Shown in pieces: positions 5,487-6,194 of a DNA stretch of 6,194 nucleotides. The first letter of the stretch is position 1, and every line of letters starts with the position of its first letter. The DNA lies in NCBI GenBank assembly GCA_002693165.1, contig NZOP01000013.1:27888-34081 (forward strand), written 5' to 3'. Below the pieces are notes generated by a model. The model saw only the letters and a list, made by a program, of their open reading frames with translations, had not been told where the DNA came from and did no database searches. Origin of the DNA: Nitrososphaerota archaeon. Its GTDB lineage: Archaea > Thermoproteota > Nitrososphaeria > Nitrososphaerales > UBA57. The translations under genes were made by a program, and so were the position numbers.

Positions 5487-6194
5487 TCATAACTCCACAT
5501 ATCTTCCCATTCCGACAACACCATTTTTATCCAAAGCAGTATCAGGTGGAAGTACCCATACATCTCCTTTTTCATCAACTTCAACAGGAAGTGTTGGAAG
5601 TGCATCATTTGGTTTAGATTGTAACATAGCAGGACCTTTATGTGCTTGACCAGTTCGAGGATCATAGTTACTTCCGTGACACGGACATTCAATGTTTCCA
5701 GTTAGTTTTTCACCATCGACTTCTATTTCACGACCTTCAATATAATCCCAGAGACACCAAAGATGTACACAAACCATACTATAGATTCTTAAAGAAGATA
5801 CATCATTTGCATCACCACCAGCATCGGATGCTAACCGAATCAATTGATATCGACGAAATGGTTCTGCATCTTTTTCTGCATCGCCAGTTCTTGGATATGG
5901 AAATACAATAGATGAATCAGGTTCCATATCATTTACATTTGCAAAAGCTCCTTCAACAGTCATAATTTTTTGTCTAGTGGGTTCAGTGCCACCCAAAGTG
6001 GCAGTAAAAAATGAACCATAAGGAATGAAAGGAGTAAGACCAAGTATACCTCCAGCAACAGCAATTATTTTAAGAAAATTTCGACGTTCTTTTAAAACAG
6101 GTTCAGGTTCTTTAGTTTCAGGTTCTTTAGTTTCAGGTTCTTTAGTTTCAGGTTCTTTAGTTTCAGGTTCTTTAGTTTCAGGTTCTTTAGTTTC
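5487..6194 (-). CDS. Rieske 2Fe-2S protein with Tat signal-anchor and ETKEP-repeat N-terminus, 5' partial
   Basis: Iron-sulfur subunit that takes one electron from quinol at the cytochrome b site and passes it to an extracytoplasmic carrier. The frame stays open to the window edge (235 residues seen); a TTG at 5996 is inside the frame but would delete the membrane anchor, so the true start lies beyond 6194. In order: at least six ETKEP pentapeptides (6194-6105); the short link EPVLKE; a twin-arginine motif ERRNFLK (RR codons 6081-6086) followed by a hydrophobic stretch of about 20 residues; then the soluble Rieske domain. Cluster ligands are Cys (5769-5771) and His in CVHLWC, and Cys (5685-5687) and His (5676-5678) in CPCHGS. 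Both disulfide cysteines are present. Box 1 is usually CTHLGC, so Trp replaces Gly. The gap between boxes is 25 residues, against 16 in the bovine protein. The Tat motif implies folding with the cluster in the cytoplasm and export afterwards. It is first in the operon with cytochrome b. Confidence 0.93.
   Translation of the reverse strand, partial: ETKEPETKEPETKEPETKEPETKEPETKEPEPVLKERRNFLKIIAVAGGILGLTPFIPYGSFFTATLGGTEPTRQKIMTVEGAFANVNDMEPDSSIVFPYPRTGDAEKDAEPFRRYQLIRLASDAGGDANDVSSLRIYSMVCVHLWCLWDYIEGREIEVDGEKLTGNIECPCHGSNYDPRTGQAHKGPAMLQSKPNDALPTLPVEVDEKGDVWVLPPDTALDKNGVVGMGRYVEL
6007..6089 (-). other. Twin-arginine (Tat) signal-anchor of the Rieske protein
   Basis: On the minus strand, ERRNFLK is followed by a hydrophobic stretch (IIAVAGGILGLTPFIP) ending at GSFF. 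This matches the Tat consensus (R-R-x-F-L-K) and is the usual anchor of Rieske proteins. No clear signal-peptidase site (AxA) follows, so the segment probably stays as the single membrane helix. Confidence 0.8.
6105..6194 (-). repeat. Tandem repeat, six perfect 15-bp units, in frame in the Rieske gene
   Basis: The plus strand reads AGGTTCTTTAGTTTC six times in a row with no mismatch (units start at 6105, 6120, 6135, 6150, 6165 and 6180). The last unit ends at the window edge, so the array probably continues. On the coding strand each unit is GAAACTAAAGAACCT, encoding ETKEP. A partial copy (AGGTTC) borders it at 6099-6104. Because the unit is five codons, gain or loss of copies keeps the frame. 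Identity at all third codon positions points to recent expansion by slippage or unequal recombination. Confidence 0.97.

Noticed and set aside
5450..5692. 80-residue minus-strand open frame bridging the Rieske and cytochrome b genes
   Set aside because: It overlaps both real genes out of frame and contains no motif; both real frames have diagnostic cofactor-binding residues here.
5642..5911. 89-residue His-rich plus-strand open frame
   Set aside because: It is antisense of the Rieske domain; the His-rich look is a reading-frame by-product.
5994..5996. TTG as the start of the Rieske gene
   Set aside because: The frame continues upstream with a Tat motif and membrane anchor that every Rieske protein of this type needs, so the start must lie beyond the window.
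6099..6194. CRISPR array or intergenic satellite
   Set aside because: The units are contiguous with no spacers, only 15 bp long, and in frame with the Rieske coding sequence.

Overview
The window looks like chromosome of an AT-rich, aerobic archaeon. My best guess is an ammonia-oxidising Nitrososphaerota (Thaumarchaeota) of the Nitrosopumilus type. The reasons are very low GC, dense packing with almost no intergenic DNA, archaeal TATA-like boxes instead of bacterial -35/-10 promoters, an archaeal HTH plus CBS regulator, a split archaeal-type methionine synthase, and a Rieske/cytochrome b pair. This placement is inference from gene content; no marker gene such as rRNA is present.

Layout from left to right. 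(1) 1-705 (+): C-terminal part of a nucleotide-sugar 6-dehydrogenase; its NAD-binding half lies left of the window. (2) 709-1404 (-): a sugar-1-phosphate nucleotidyltransferase converging on it. Together they suggest the edge of a surface-polysaccharide or glycan-precursor locus. (3) An 80-base divergent promoter region with one TATA-like element usable on both strands. (4) 1485-2036 (+): a transcription factor with an XRE-type helix-turn-helix and two CBS domains. (5) 2088-3026 and 3023-4039 (+): two overlapping MetE-family genes. The first is a degenerate paralogue that has lost most catalytic and zinc-binding residues; the second keeps the full set. (6) 4044-5480 and 5487-6194 (-): cytochrome b and the Rieske iron-sulfur protein of a bc1/b6f-type complex III, transcribed leftward as Rieske then cytochrome b. 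The Rieske gene runs off the right edge.

How the genes fit together. The HTH-CBS gene lies just upstream of the methionine synthase pair, on the same strand. CBS domains commonly bind adenosyl ligands, including S-adenosylmethionine in some archaeal proteins, so this regulator could plausibly sense methionine/SAM status. The Rieske and cytochrome b genes encode the quinol-oxidising core of the respiratory chain. The Rieske protein has a twin-arginine signal-anchor preceded by a long ETKEP pentapeptide repeat. That repeat is encoded by six perfect 15-bp tandem copies and is still open at the window edge.

All gene-free stretches are short (3 to 80 bases). I saw no tRNA, rRNA, CRISPR array, insertion sequence or attachment site. 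Nothing here is clearly a new defence or mobile system. The items most worth a second look are the repeat-bearing Rieske N-terminus, the active/degenerate MetE pair, and the possible SAM-responsive regulator next to it.
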